DNA from: Telmatactis stephensoni
Taxonomy: Eukaryota; Cnidaria; Anthozoa; Actiniaria; Isophelliidae
Direction: 5' to 3'
NCBI GenBank assembly: GCA_029948255.1
Contig: JALIZF010001888.1
Span: 744,001-808,000 of the forward strand
DNA length: 64,000 nucleotides
Positions 44,920 through 57,106 of this stretch are shown here, piece by piece. Each line of letters opens with the position of its first letter. The first letter of the stretch is position 1. The notes under the pieces are model-generated. The model was not told the DNA's origin and made no database searches. It saw only the letters and a program-made list of their open reading frames with translations. A program made the translations under genes and the position numbers.

Positions 44920-45289
44920 ACTTTTTTAGAAACTTGGCAAAGACATCTGCTTTGTATTGGTGAAATTATTTGACTTTATTTCTAAATTTGACACAGTTAT
45001 TAAAATTTTAATTTCGTTTTATTAAAGTAATCATTCATCTAACTTTATGTAATAATTGGTATATTAAGCGCGCTCTGATTGGTCGAGAGCCGTGTGATAT
45101 AAGTACACACGCATATATGACGTCATTGGATCTTACGCACGCTCTGATTGGTTGAATGCTTCTTTGAATATTATATAAAACAAATAGAAATTCTCTATTT
45201 GTTAAATATAACCACTCATTAATCCCATAGAGGAGACCCTTGTATCACCCGTAAATGTAATTATAACCATAAATGTAATAATCGTTTGT
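44920..45289. other. Spacer with CCAAT/CRE-type module
   Basis: A short 5' flank of copy 8 (TTATTAAAGTAATCATTCAT near 45020), then the module at 45065-45165. No exon. Confidence 0.5.
45065..45165. promoter_or_regulatory. CCAAT/CRE-type module, copy 3
   Basis: GCGCGCTCTGATTGGTCGAG and GCTCTGATTGGTTGAA flank a perfect TGACGTCA at 45118-45125. It is the best-preserved copy of the layout at 19250 and 22100, again at the 3' side of a receptor copy (here the decayed one). Confidence 0.4.
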
Positions 45290-45617
45290 TCAGTATTTGG
45301 TCTCATCAATTCCTTGATTCTTGGCTTCGGGAATCGCTCGTAGACTATGAACACCAAAAGCAAAGTCGAAACACCAGCATCAAACCAATACCATGACAGT
45401 ATAATAATTATTTTACACAGCACTTCAGTAGCAAGTTCACTTTGGTTATATAGTTGATTAACAAATACTGAGTTTTCAAAAAGGTTAGATTTACCAGTCC
45501 CACACAAGGACAAGGGGTACAACAAAAAATTCTAACATACCGTCCATAATTGCGAGGTTCAGATAGAAGATAGTTTATGGAGGTTCTCACGGATTTCTCA
45601 CGAATTATAATGAAAGC
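45290..45617 (-). pseudogene. Decayed class A GPCR copy
   Basis: Recognisable pieces in more than one frame: IIIREKSVRTSINYLL (TM1 end/ICL1), NSVFVNQLYNQSELATEVLCKI (ECL1 to TM3) and LLLVFIVYERF joined to PKPRIKELM. The usual MAIVHPLTRRDGGI after ERY is deleted, and TM4-TM7 are absent. At least one frameshift separates the first two pieces. It marks the edge of the array. Confidence 0.88.
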
Positions 45618-46427
45618 AAAATTTCAGCTGAAATTTAATTTTAATTTTGTGGCCGGACAATATCTCGTTCATAATTGCCAATAACTACAAGAGTATATTA
45701 CTGACAATGTTTCTAACTTCATAATTTTCTTTTGCATAATATAGTACTGTACTTTCTTCGTCGTTTGTAGAAGTCACGAAGAACTTTTTTGTTTTGTGAA
45801 AACATCTGCTTTGAAGACTGCCGGTGGGAATACGATAAATTACTTTGAATGTGTTTTAACACATTAATACGTTCAAAGTTAATAAAACTGAAATTTGAAC
45901 TTCACACAAGGTCCAATAATCTCGAGCGATTTCTTGCTTCAAATTGTCATTGGATGTCAAACATTGCCAGCGTGAGCATATAAACAGTAATGAAAAGATG
46001 GTTGATTGAACAATCATTTTTTTTTCATTCAATATTTTAATATTTAAAAATATTGTTTTCAACCTCACAAATAGTAATTACAAGACATAAATCTCTTTCA
46101 TGACTAGTATACAAAAATAAATAAATGAACAACTAAATAAATGACAAAATAAAATAAATATATAAATAAAATAAAAAATACATGAACCTACACTGAAATA
46201 AGCTGTACAGCTGCAAGTATAGCTATTAACTATTATCTACTCCATTTATTTATTACTAATACTAATAAATATATTTATTAGTTTATAGTTTTCATAAAAG
46301 TTTACAATATATTTATGACAATTGATCAAGCTATTGCAATTCCAAAGGGCGAAACTGACTCATGATTTTCTAGTGATATTTTTATCGCTATCAAAACGGA
46401 ATGTTTTGAGTCATGTTGATCTAGAGC
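45618..46427. other. Intergenic region between the receptor array and the Dispatched gene
   Basis: AT-rich, no exon seen. It would hold the 3' UTR of the Dispatched gene. A palindromic ATTTTAATATTTAAAAATAT lies near 46032, and short AAATAAAT runs near 46115-46190 offer several possible poly-A signals. Confidence 0.5.
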
Positions 46428-49400
46428 TCAAACTCTAGTTTCGTTCAAATTGTCTTCAAAGCTCGTATCACACAAGCCATTCTCCATTCCTCCTTGCTCT
46501 GATTTTCTAGGATTTTCATCAATGTTGTCAAATTCAGTTTCTTTCTCGTCAAAACTCTGTTCCTCCCAAGGATTCCCTTGGTGACGTTTCGTTCGCCATG
46601 GCAACCATTGTAGTAATCGACTCAGTTTGAGCTGTCCCATGTCTCCTTGCGGTCCGATAGTGACACAAAGAGATTGGAAAAAGAAAACTGAGAAGAACCA
46701 GCTAACAGTCATGACAAGCATGAGAAAGTGTCCCATTTGTATGTAAGACAGGACGTCTGATGGCATCATGAAGGCACCTAAAGAATAACAAACGTATCTC
46801 TTATTTTACGACATGTGAATTGATATTTTAACAAACAAGTAGTCTTTCTTCTCGTAAAGGTCCATTAGCTTCCATTGATGGGCTACTACAAAGTGTTCTT
46901 TATTCTTTGAGTTTTAATTTCTTTAAATCTTTTAATCCTTTGAACACTGACGATCTTCCAGAGATTTGCTCTTGTTCGCACTAAAATATTGCCGTTATTT
47001 TGAATTTGTTGCCCTTCTGGTAGCTGTGCTTTGAAGCGAAGCTTTTTCGAAACTGATCCAAATTCGTACACAACTGCGTTCATCATGCGTTGAGAAAAAG
47101 GCTATTGATGTTTTACTGTACGATGCCTATGATTGTGTTTGCTTTGGGTAATTGCGGGGTAGACCATGTACGTACTGATAGTCGGAATAAAACACTGAAC
47201 AGCATTAAGAGACCTTAAGCAAACACGATGACCGACGGCAGGGAAGACGCCAAGTCAAAAAAGGATTTACGTGTAATATGGAATGCTATTTCCCCGCTGC
47301 AGCCATTGTATTTTGTATAATTAAGGTCATTGTATTATGAATGACGTTGTCGTCCAAGTTGTCATCTCGATGGGTTGCTTAAAATCTCTATTAGTTATGA
47401 CGACTGTGAAAATTTTGCATTCGAAGCTATATCCCAGAAAAGTATGTTCTGTATTTCTCACAAACTCATTCCCCTTGGATCACGTTTTCATTATTAGTAA
47501 CCATGGTAACAACATTTAGATACCTTACCTGCTAGAAATGTCGTGACAGCCGCCATGGATATGGCAGAACCCATGCGTGACAGGGAGTAACGCACGCGTG
47601 ACACACGGCTGTCCTTGTCTGGAGCCAGACAATAAGCTACACCAAAATGCATGGAGAAGTCAATGGATACACCTACTGCCACGGACATAGTGATAGATTC
47701 TATGATATTTAGCTTCCATCCGCTAAGAACCAACGATCCAATTGTCACCGATATAATGCCGATGATTGTCAATATGGCGTAAAGACTAACAAACACATTC
47801 ATTGTGGTCAGCACCATTACACCAAAAGCAGTTGCTATGGAGATGCTCAAAGAGGACAGTGTCCCACGTGACAAGCTTTGCTGAAGGTTATAGAACTCTA
47901 AGTCGCTGACAAACCATCCCTTGTCCATCCCTGGAGGGGCAGTCCTCATTTCTCGTTTCACCCAAGATTCTATACGTTTCCAAAACTGGTGTGTAGGCTC
48001 GTAGGCCTTGGTAAGCCGAACGTTGCTACGTATTCTTATCCAGATGCCTAGGAGATCTCCCGCGGGATTATAGATGAAGCTACCGATGGTCGTATCTTGG
48101 ACTTTATACTGTAAGCTTTTGCGTCGATACGCGTTGGATATTGCACAGTAATTTAGTACGTTCTTGGAAAAAGGAAATGAATTGTTCTTACAGCACGGAT
48201 AGTTACAGAGTTCAGGTACTAAAGAATCACTACAAGACTGGTTGTAGTAAACTTCGATAAAACACTTTTTTTCGGATCCCATTTTCTCGGCGTAGAAATC
48301 TTGTTTTCTGATCCTTTGACAAAAATCAAGCAGCCACTTCTGCGAGGCAGGATTGGCGATGTCAAATTTGGGGTCCCAGCCAAACTTGCCGTAGCTGTAA
48401 GGGTTAAGTTGGTCGCCATAGTCGTGTGGCTCTAGGCCCCAAAACAGATCTATGGGGAAAGTAGCGCTTTCTTGGGATGGACTCAATTCAAAACGAAACT
48501 TGTCCTTGAAGAAGAGATCGTAAGTTTCCAGGGGGTGTGACGCAGCAAACATCTGAAACTCGGACGAGCTGGGCAGCTGAAACCCTGGATACCCAACCAG
48601 GACAAACAAACCTAACCCAGTTAAAATCGTATAAAGAGCAATCCAGAAATACCTGAAGCGAATCACAAGGCTTGGAAGAAAGTCATCAAAAACATAACGA
48701 GAAAACTTCGAGAATGTTTGCTCGTAGCTTGAGCGGAACTTTGATAGCCAATCTTGTTTAGCAGTTTTATCCATCTGAGTTGATAATGGCTGGCACAAAT
48801 TCCTTGTACAGTAGACATCATTGATGACGCAAACAGCAGGAAACCACGTGACCATCAGAGAAAACTTGGCCAGAATCGCAACGCCTGCGTACAGACCAAA
48901 TAGTTTAATGGTTGTGATTTCCGAGCAAAAATTCGCGACAAACGCGGCAGCAGTGGTCAGACTTGTAACAAACATGGACAGTGATGCATGTCTCAGAGTA
49001 TATGCAGTGACTTGGGTGAGTGACGCCCCAGGGTGCTCTCTCTTGGCCTGCCTCCAGACGTCCGTGTAGACAAACGCGTCGTCCGCACCGATTCCGACTA
49101 GGAAGATCAGCGTGGTGACGTTGAGAAAAGGGAAGAAATCAAGACGGAGTACAATCATGTACACAAAGTAGGCAAGGATGAGAGCACTGACAACGGACAC
49201 CGAGAGAAGAACAGTCAGCAGCAATGACTCAGTGTAAAACCACATGATTATTAGAATGAACATCAGAGCTATCGATGGGTAGGTAAGGTCTCTTAAAATC
49301 TGTTTATTAAACATGTGGAATTTGAAAAAGTAAAAGTCTGAAGCGACTAGTTCGACGTCTCCGTCTTGCACCGCAATATTTTTAATGTATTTGTCAAAAA

Positions 49401-52400
49401 TCTTCTTTGAATAAAGATGGTGTTGTCTACGTGGGGTCAAGACCTGTGTATAGGTTAGTTTTTCTTTTCCATCGATTCCATAAAAATCTTTATCAGTCAG
49501 ATAATAAAGGATATTGAAGACAGCGTTGTAGCGTATGCACTCTTTTGGAATGCCTACACAGTAGGGGTAGGGTGCGGCATTATTGTAATCCCAGCAGTTT
49601 TCTTTTAAAGTTCCATTATTGAAAAGACTTGAACACCTTTGAAGTCGATTGACCATGCTCGTAACGTCCTCTTCCTTAAGGTCCTCACAAGACGGTTTTT
49701 CGCTCAATGCAGCGATGTAGTTTCCTAGAGACCAACTTGGACAGCATTTTTCCTTGATGACACCAAACTCAGTAATATTTCTCTTAAAGCACATTTTATT
49801 AAAGTCAGGAAAACTTCTCATGACTTTGTTCTCGAGCCTACAGACTGCTCGAAGTCGGTCAGCAGTCATTAGATTCCCGCCATCCTTAGCGCCGTAAATT
49901 GTTTTATATTCAATACGCGATTTCATAAAAACATTAGGGCTATCGCACATGCGCAGTGTCTCTCTTTTATCACGTCTAATCCGTGACTTTTTCTCTTTGT
50001 CAGACGACCTGGGTTCGACTTGTCTTTTTATTCTAGAGCGAATGGTCGTGAAGTTGAGGTTGGGACAAGTCTGCAGTACAGCATGCATGACTGGAGTACT
50101 GGTGATAGTCTGGATGGGAGGGACTGGGGAGAACATGCCGCGGTTAACTGCGAAACCTAGAAAAAGGCGTGCCCTCCAGCGGTTATTGATGGTCGTACCA
50201 CGTGCTTCAAAACCCTGGAAAAAAGTAAAACTGTTTCTATACCTCATAACTATTGAAGGTAGAGTGTTGGAGAAGATTTCGTCGAATTGCCTGTTTTCAA
50301 TCAGCTGATAAAGTCCTTGAATCTCATTATCTAGCTTCAAATGACGGGCAAACATTGCCCTTCATGTGCTCTCAACCATACAGTAATCTATTGAAAATTT
50401 GTCATTCAGATGAGAAAAGAAATGTTCACGAGAGCGGATAAGAAGTCTATTGCAAACAGGCAATATGAGAAAGTGCGTGACGTGACGCGTCTTGGTGCTT
50501 TGATTGGTCAATGTTGATGACTTACTTATCCAATCAAAAACCTGAAACAGGGCAACCCAACCCATCAAACCCAACACGGCACGTCAGAACGGATCGACTG
50601 CTTCATACTAATATACCAAGGCCTAGTTTTCACGAACGACGTAAGCCGGAAGCGGAAGCAAAATACGCAGACCAAGTGTTGCATTTGGTGAGAGAAGCCA
50701 ATGAATATTACTTAGTCCACATGTATATGTTGATTCTGCTTCCGTCGCTCGTGAAAACCAGGCAAGAAGTTTCACATTGACTCTACCTCGTCCAGTGGTG
50801 AAATCACGAAAAACAGATGAGGACAGCTAATTTGTTATTACCTCGCCATGAATGGTGCATGGGCGCAGTACAACAGGCCATATATACGAGGTCCCCTTTG
50901 AGATATTCTCGCCCCTCTATAACCCTCACTGTTCAACACTACATTCAGTAACTTTACAAAGTGGGACTACTGAGGAAAGGGGTATATAAGCTTTCGGGGT
51001 TCCTGTGGAAATTCGCAGGAAAGGACTTAGTCTTCTCTTCCCCCAATTTTTCACAGGAAACCCAAACTCGAGGGGTTCCCTTGGGGTGGTGTAGCAGCTC
51101 TCGTAATATGTAATCCTATTGGTTTGATACCCTCACTGTAAAACAATAGAAAATAAAACAATAGAACGAGTTGACAATGAAATGTATTGTTTTGTTTCTC
51201 CAATCACAACAGATCTACGAGTTGCTGCTACACTACTCTTGCCTTGGAAGGAAGCTATAGTACATCTACATTTATATAACGTTAATATAGTACAGAGACA
51301 AATCATGCTCTTTCCCCTACTCCCTCACACGATGGTCGGTTGCTAGGGCTTTTCCTCCCCCAAGGTTCTCAAATTTAATTTTTGGCTCACAGAGGAGTAA
51401 TTTGTTTTCTAAATGAAGCAAAATATTAGAACATGTTCATTAGTAAGAAGATCCTTAATTTTTCTACAATTGTAAAGGTATTTTGGAAGTTTTTTAAAAT
51501 TATGACGTATTTTTAGTGACAACATCAAAAACTTGTTAAGCAATGTTCAAAGGTTTACAGACATTTTTGCTACTCAAAAAGACCGTTTATAGTGAAAACC
51601 CCATCTCAATCAGATTAAAGGGTGCGAAGTTACAGCTAATGAAAGAAATTCAAATTTCCCGCCAAATGACCATATATGGTCAAAATTAAGGCTATTTAAA
51701 CGCCAATACAATGAATGTATGTGTGGTGTTATGACGCGTTTTCGTCATGAGATACGTCATTATGACGTCAATATGACGTTTTTGTGACGAAAATGCGTCA
51801 TAACACCACACATCCCAAATTGAAAAAACTACAATTTTGATTTTATGCAACTTTGTGTTTGCCGCTGTGCCAATACATTCATTGTATTGGCGTTTAAATA
51901 GCCTTAATTTTGACCATATATGGTCATTTGGCGGGAAATTTGAATTTCTTTCATTAGCTGTAACTTCGCACCCTTTAATCTGATTGAGATGGGGTTTTCA
52001 CCAGAAATCATAGAATTCTACAGAAAAAACTAATATGGGTTTTTTACTATTTCTTTCCTGAATTTTTTTTCTGATGCCAAATTTGGACATCATTAATGAC
52101 GTCACAATAGCGGTCTAATGAGATGTAATTGCCATCAATTAACAGGAAATTTATCAACCTACTTCCCCACCACGTTTTGTCACATTTGATGCATTCTACT
52201 TTTGTCTAAGGCCTAAAACTCTCAGTTTTGAGGCTTCCGGGAGGAAAAGCCCTAGCAACCGACCATCGTGTCAGTGCATTTTAGTCCTTACCATCACTGG
52301 AGTTGAAAAATCAGGGAAATCAGGAGCACCAAACACCGGTACAAAGTCACAGAGCGAACATATGAAGACAACAAGAAGAGTTGCGAAGAACAGTAGGAAT

Positions 52401-53021
52401 GGATGTTCGGCAACAAGAACCGAGTATCTGCAGGAAAAATAAAATTTAAATGAGAAGTCCCTGAAAGCCGGAATAACAGTTTTGCTTTTCTTTGGGGACT
52501 CTAAAAACAAGAGAGTTATGCCGGCTAGCAGGGAAAACTCGCCTTCACATAAACAGCACCTCAGTACAAACTACAAAGGAGCCGAACAGTAAAGCAATTT
52601 CACTGTTGTTTTTACTTCTGAAATCTTTATGATTTTCCAGTCAGACTTTTGTATTCGACGGATCAGTGTAGTTTGTACAGCGGTTTTGTTATGGTGAACC
52701 GTGCTCCACAGGGAATCCAAACATATATAAGAACAAACAAGTAACCACTGATGGCCGACGGTTAACCAAAACACAACGAAAACTTTGCTAGTTTCTCTAA
52801 ACAAAGACAGCGTTTTTGATTTTAGTTTATCGCAATGTAGATTCACACCCTTGAGCCCGCAGCTCAACTAAAAGCTAAAGTACATCCAGTCAAAACTGAC
52901 AAGTCGGCTTAAATCTTTAAGTCAAAAATACACACACACTAAGAAAGAAAGAAAAACGAAAGAAAGAAAAAAAAATAAAAAAAATAAAAAATAAGAAAAA
53001 AAAAAAAAAAACAAAAAAAAG

Positions 53022-53088
<67 letters not shown>

Positions 53089-53476
53089 AAAAAAGAAGAA
53101 GACAGAAAGAAAGAGATAATTGCATGCCGCTGCAAACAAAGCGGATCTTGAGTATAAATTGGTTATTTATTATATTAAGACAAAACTGTATAAGAAAATT
53201 AATCTTCTTTAGTTTTAATCAAAACCAAACACTTCCAAAAACACGTACATTCGACAAAAGCGGTACAAGCTCTCACCCGCAAAAGATTAACGGCTTAGAA
53301 AGACTTCTACAAACCAATATTGTACGCTAGCTAATTAATTGAGCTATTTATATCGCAACGCCTTTCAAGTAATCTACGTACCGAAATTTTGTCCATTTGT
53401 TGGTCGTCTTCTGAGTCGTTTCCTCTTCTTGAGGATCTCTGAATGTTATCTTTGGACTTGCCTCAGGACAGTCCAT
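46428..53476 (-). CDS. DISP1: Dispatched-family RND/SSD membrane protein, 4 exons
   Basis: Exons, in gene order: 53476-53382, 52427-52292, 50214-47529 and 46777-46428; all GT-AG, phases consistent, 3267 nt, 1088 residues. Start MDCPEASPKITF. Exon 2 carries TM1 (AEHPFLLFFATLLVVFICSL), and FEARGTTINNRW follows in exon 3. The sterol-sensing domain covers about residues 385-550, with GIGADDAFVYTDVWRQ at TM4 (acidic pair about 455-456). The second half has VGVSIDFSMHF at TM10 (Asp about 929) and SLSRMGSAISMAAVTTFLAG, then MLVMTVSWFFSVFFFQSLC. The ADDAFV-xDVW motif separates Dispatched from Patched. In other animals it uses ion flow through these acidic residues to release cholesterol-modified Hedgehog. 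The first extracellular loop has two dibasic clusters (RIKR about 138-141, RDKR about 158-161). It is shorter than human DISP1 (about 1500 residues) because of a short C-tail. DISP1 versus DISP2 cannot be decided. Confidence 0.85.
50622..50762. mobile_element. MITE with TIR CCTGGTTTTCACG, copy 1 (Dispatched intron 2)
   Basis: CCTAGTTTTCACGAACGACG is mirrored by CGTCGCTCGTGAAAACCAGG; AGCGGAAGCA pairs with TCTGCTTCCG. Same family as 54320-54475. Confidence 0.65.
51086..51237. mobile_element. ~150-bp TIR element, Dispatched intron 2
   Basis: GGTGTAGCAGCTCTCGTA at the left pairs with TACGAGTTGCTGCTACACTA at the right, with about 20-bp imperfect TIRs. ATCCTATTGG and CCAATCACAAC lie just inside. 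No coding capacity. Confidence 0.55.
51328..52270. mobile_element. Complete 943-bp TIR element with TCA duplication
   Basis: The outer TIRs (CACGATGGTCGGTTGCTAGG and its exact complement) extend about 32 bp, and TCA flanks both ends (51325-51327, 52271-52273). Inside is a second pair of near-perfect arms of about 125 bp (about 51591-51720 and 51870-52000, sharing CCATATATGGTC). A third nested pair is built on GTGGTGTTATGACGC and GCGTCATAACACCAC. A 3-bp duplication with CAC termini fits CACTA- or Harbinger-type transposition. It has no transposase. It sits in Dispatched intron 2. Confidence 0.8.
52953..53096. repeat. A-rich/poly-A tract, Dispatched intron 1
   Basis: About 145 bp of A interrupted by single G, C or T. 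On the minus strand it reads as poly-T shortly downstream of exon 1. The poly-Phe frames across it are artefacts. Confidence 0.95.
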
Positions 53477-56400
53477 CGCTGACTTGTGCTAGATCTCTGC
53501 TGTTTGAAAGGGATTTGCAGGTGAAATTGTCAAATAATATCATAATAGGTAAGTAATTTAGTAGCTTTCATAAAAGATGATAACAATAATTGAAAACAAA
53601 AGAATTTTATTATAACTTTTAGAGCCAAACGAAACTGAGTCGGTGTTTCGTCACCGGTTTGCAAATGTGCTGAATCAAAGTGCGAAATAGGTTTTGGAAT
53701 CCAAAATTTCAACCAGATTTTATCACCAACGTATATCTAAAATTTGTTCGGTTGTTGAATTTCGTCAGATTTAAAATGCCAATTTGAGGCTTAGTTCTGC
53801 AGAGCGGTGAAATATGACTTCTCAATTAATGCTAACTTAGAATCATTTTTAAAAGCTAAATTTCAAGCATCTTTATAGAAGACTAAAGGGTACTTACACA
53901 AAAATCTCTCCATACCAAAATAAGGAAAAATACTGCAAATAAATAACACACACACAAATGTATATTAAAAGATACTGGGCGTTTTCGAAAAACAGATCCA
54001 ATTTTTGGATTTACATATAAAAGGTAAACATATAAAAGAACTGAAATATATGACGATAAGTTCAATATAAGGAACAAAGAGCCATCAATTCAATTCAAAA
54101 GACTTTTTGTTTCTTTATATAACTTGAAGGCTTCTTTTGGAAATTTCTCAGATTTTACTTCGTATTCTGCTATACTCAGTTACTTTGTCTTCATAACTTT
54201 TCGCGGTTCACCTTGGAAGAAGTTTACATTTCGTCAGAATTCACGGATTAACAACAAATTATATATCGTTTGAAAACAGTTAAAAAGTAGAAAATGATGG
54301 TACATTTTAATTTGCTTTAAAGCCTGGTTTTCACCTCGACGGAAGCAGAAGCGGACTCAGTATCGCGTTTATCACCTAGGTGTGAGAAAAGACAATCACT
54401 GCTATTGAGCAGTACACTACTGAGTCTGCGTATGTTGCTTCCGCTTCTGCTTCCGTCGAAGTGAAAACCAGGCTTAAAGGGGATCAAAAACAAAACCATA
54501 GGAGTTTACTCTGTGACATATATTAAGTATTTGAGCATGCTTTTGTGCTTTTATGTTTATACTCTATTATTAGTATTATTATTATCATAACTTTTTGTTT
54601 CACTCTCTCCTTTCTTTGGGTTCAACCTTGCTGGGACCCAGAGTCCGTTCGTATGCTCCTCATTAAGTTTTTTAAATATAAATCAAGATTTATGTTATCT
54701 TGCTTAATGAAAGCCTCTAAATAAACAAAATAAAGAAATAAATAAGAAAGTACAAAGCAATTTATAATTTTCAAAAACTTTTTTCACCGTTCGATTCTGA
54801 GAATGTCTAGCAAAAAGGTGTCAGGGCTTTTTGATATGTTGCGTTTTGCGGATTTTATACTTGGTTTTCAGCTGAAAATACTATTCAGTTTTTCTCGACA
54901 AATATGGACAAAAATTGTCATAAAAACGGAACGCGCCCAATAAATAAAATCCCTGACACCGTTTTGCTGGACATTTATCTAAGAATCGAATAATCGAAAA
55001 GTTTTTGAAAATGATCAATTTAATTTTGTTCTAAAATCTCAAATCATTCGCACTTTGTTAAAGCAAATGATTATGTACTATCACATCTGCTACATTTTAA
55101 TAGCTTTCGAACGATATATAATTCGTTGTTATTCCGTGAATTCTGACGAAATGCAAACTTTTTTCCGAAGTGAACTTTTATGAAGACCTTAATACCAGTG
55201 AGGCCAATACATGTGAATAAAGTCCACTCGGATGAAATACTTCAGCGATAATAAGTTCTTTGGCCATTCTATTACATCAAAGTACTCACAGCATAACTCA
55301 AGGAAGCCATTGTAAAGCTAAAAAAGCAATTTGTCAGCGAGAAAAAAAGATTTTAAGCACAACTGTCATTAAACGGAGCTTGCTGACAGGACTTTCAGTT
55401 TTTTCGAGAAACAAAATGGAAAACAGCACGCACTACTGGACTTAGAGTTCAACGCCGGAAAGAATTATCATTTCTTTAAACTAAAAACACTTTTTCAAAC
55501 GTTTTCGTTTTCCAAAATATTTCTTGTTCTCCAGATCGTACAAACCTGTTCTAAACAGTACCGGACAATCAATTGCAACTTCTTGTTTGCACGACTCTTC
55601 TCAACAACACCCCTACAATTCCTTTACCATTAATAAACTTTGCCAATCACTCCATTTATATCAATAATGCTCTTTTTTTTCAAAAAATTCCTCTCGAAAA
55701 ATAACTTCTAGTCTCCGCAAGGATTCTCGGTCATTCGGTTAACCATTTAATCTCATTTTTAATTCGTAGTTTTTTGTGAGCTTTTTGTTTCTCACCAAAA
55801 CAACAAACAACAACAACAATTGGGAGCTAGAGAACTGTTCGATTTAAAGTCAATAACCGGACTTCTGGCTTCGCGCTTTCCTACCTGATCCTGACTTCCA
55901 TTATTTAATTTCTTTTCCCTTTTCTTTCTCTAGTTCCCTCCCTCCTTCTTTATTTCTTTCTCTTTTTGAGATTTTGCAACCAAATAAAAAGCCGGTAAGT
56001 TCTGTTTCCGTTGCATTCAGTGTGCTTTCTTTGATGAAGCTCAATAAAATTGCTGTTAGCTAGCTTTTCTTAAGGATCTGGAACAGGTGTTTTGGGGAAG
56101 TGTAAAATTTTAATTCTGGTTCTTTGAGTTTTAAACCTCATAATATCAAATTTTATCCAAGTTCTCTCCTTTTTAAGATGCCTCTCCCGTAAAGTAGCAA
56201 TTCAAAGACCTTTCACCAACATTTACCGGCATTTCACGTAAATCCCTTATTTTCAAATGAAAACAAAGAAAGCGAAAAAAAAAAAAAAAAAAAAACACTC
56301 AACACAAACCTCACAAAATTACTTCTGCATCGATATCATCTTTCTGGAAACCGTAAAGAATTGAACAAGTTAAGAGTTTTTGGCAATTCCTTGGACTACA

Positions 56401-56811
56401 TTTTGCAAAATAAAAACAACAAAACAGCAAGCCTTCTTATCGGGCGACCAGTGTTGACATCGACTTCTATCCAGAACGGAATAGAGCTGATAGTAATATA
56501 AAGACAAGACATCTGGTTCAAGGACAAAACAGAAAAGTTCAAAACTCGAACATTTTTTAATAAATTACACACTAGCTTTTTTTGGGAAACACTGAAACTG
56601 TTTTTTCCTGGGTATTTCGTTTAAATATCCAGTATTTTCACGGCAAGTCTTTCGCAAGACAGCAAGCTAAATGAAATTTAATTAAATTCAACTGATGTAG
56701 AAGTAAGTTCTCTCTTTTCAAACGATAAATACCAATAACAAAACACCTCTAAATTGCATTGGTTAAATATGAGTTTCCTGTATTTTTAAAAGGTTAGGGA
56801 TTAAAGCCTAC
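53477..56811. other. Intergenic region upstream of the Dispatched gene
   Basis: No exon supported on either strand. It should contain the Dispatched promoter, but no core element stands out. Contents: the MITE at 54320-54475; an A run at 56273-56294; and inverted similarity between about 54240-54300/54770-54860 and 54890-55160 (TGTCTAGCAAAA against TTTTGCTGGACA, AATTATATATCGTTTGAAA against TTTCGAACGATATATAATT). The last suggests one more foldback element of roughly 0.9 kb around the MITE. Confidence 0.45.
54320..54475. mobile_element. MITE with TIR CCTGGTTTTCAC, copy 2
   Basis: AAGCCTGGTTTTCACCTCGA at the left pairs with TCGAAGTGAAAACCAGGCTT at the right, and CGGAAGCAGAAGCGG pairs with CCGCTTCTGCTTCCG inside. 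Better preserved than the copy at 50622. Confidence 0.7.
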
Positions 56812-56969
56812 CTTTTCTAGCAGCTTTTTCGCTGCTGGTCCCAGCTGAAGTCGTCCGGCCAGTTGTCCAAGATTACTTGGATCATTGATCATATAACGGT
56901 TAAATGACGTCATTTCCGTCAACAATTGTCCAATCAAATGACAAGGGGCGATAAGTCTGACGTAGAATA
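56812..56969 (-). CDS. Orphan coding-like exon, Tudor-like
   Basis: A 158-nt open segment between a strong acceptor (TTTTTGTATTTCAG) and a donor (AAAAG/GTAGGC), phase 1 in, phase 0 out. It encodes FYVRLIAPCHLIGQLLTEM then TSFNRYMINDPSNLGQL and AGRLQLGPAAKKLLEK. The start resembles the segment that leads into extended Tudor domains (FYVxL ... LxxxMxxFY). No neighbouring exon in matching phase was found, so it could be an isolated exon, a pseudogene piece or chance. Confidence 0.3.
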
Positions 56970-57106
56970 CTGAAATACAAAAATGACATATAGCTATTTG
57001 CACAAACATTGACCCTTTCCAATTCATCGAGGCTAGAAGCTGAGACCGAAATGGCTCCTGTGTACACTAGTAATATTTGGATTGGCTGTCGTTAAAACGC
57101 GGGGTG

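Noticed and set aside
47500..47513. X-box-like GTAACCATGGTAAC beside Dispatched exon 3
   Set aside because: The first half-site has A where a pyrimidine is required, and it lies in an intron; probably chance.
47494..50355. Patched or PTCHD rather than Dispatched
   Set aside because: GADDAFV followed by DVW and the SLSRMGSAIS segment are typical of Dispatched; the open frame beyond 50214 is intron, because exon 2 joins in phase at the GFEARGT codon.
52917..53139. Poly-Phe open frames
   Set aside because: Antisense reading of the poly-A tract in Dispatched intron 1.
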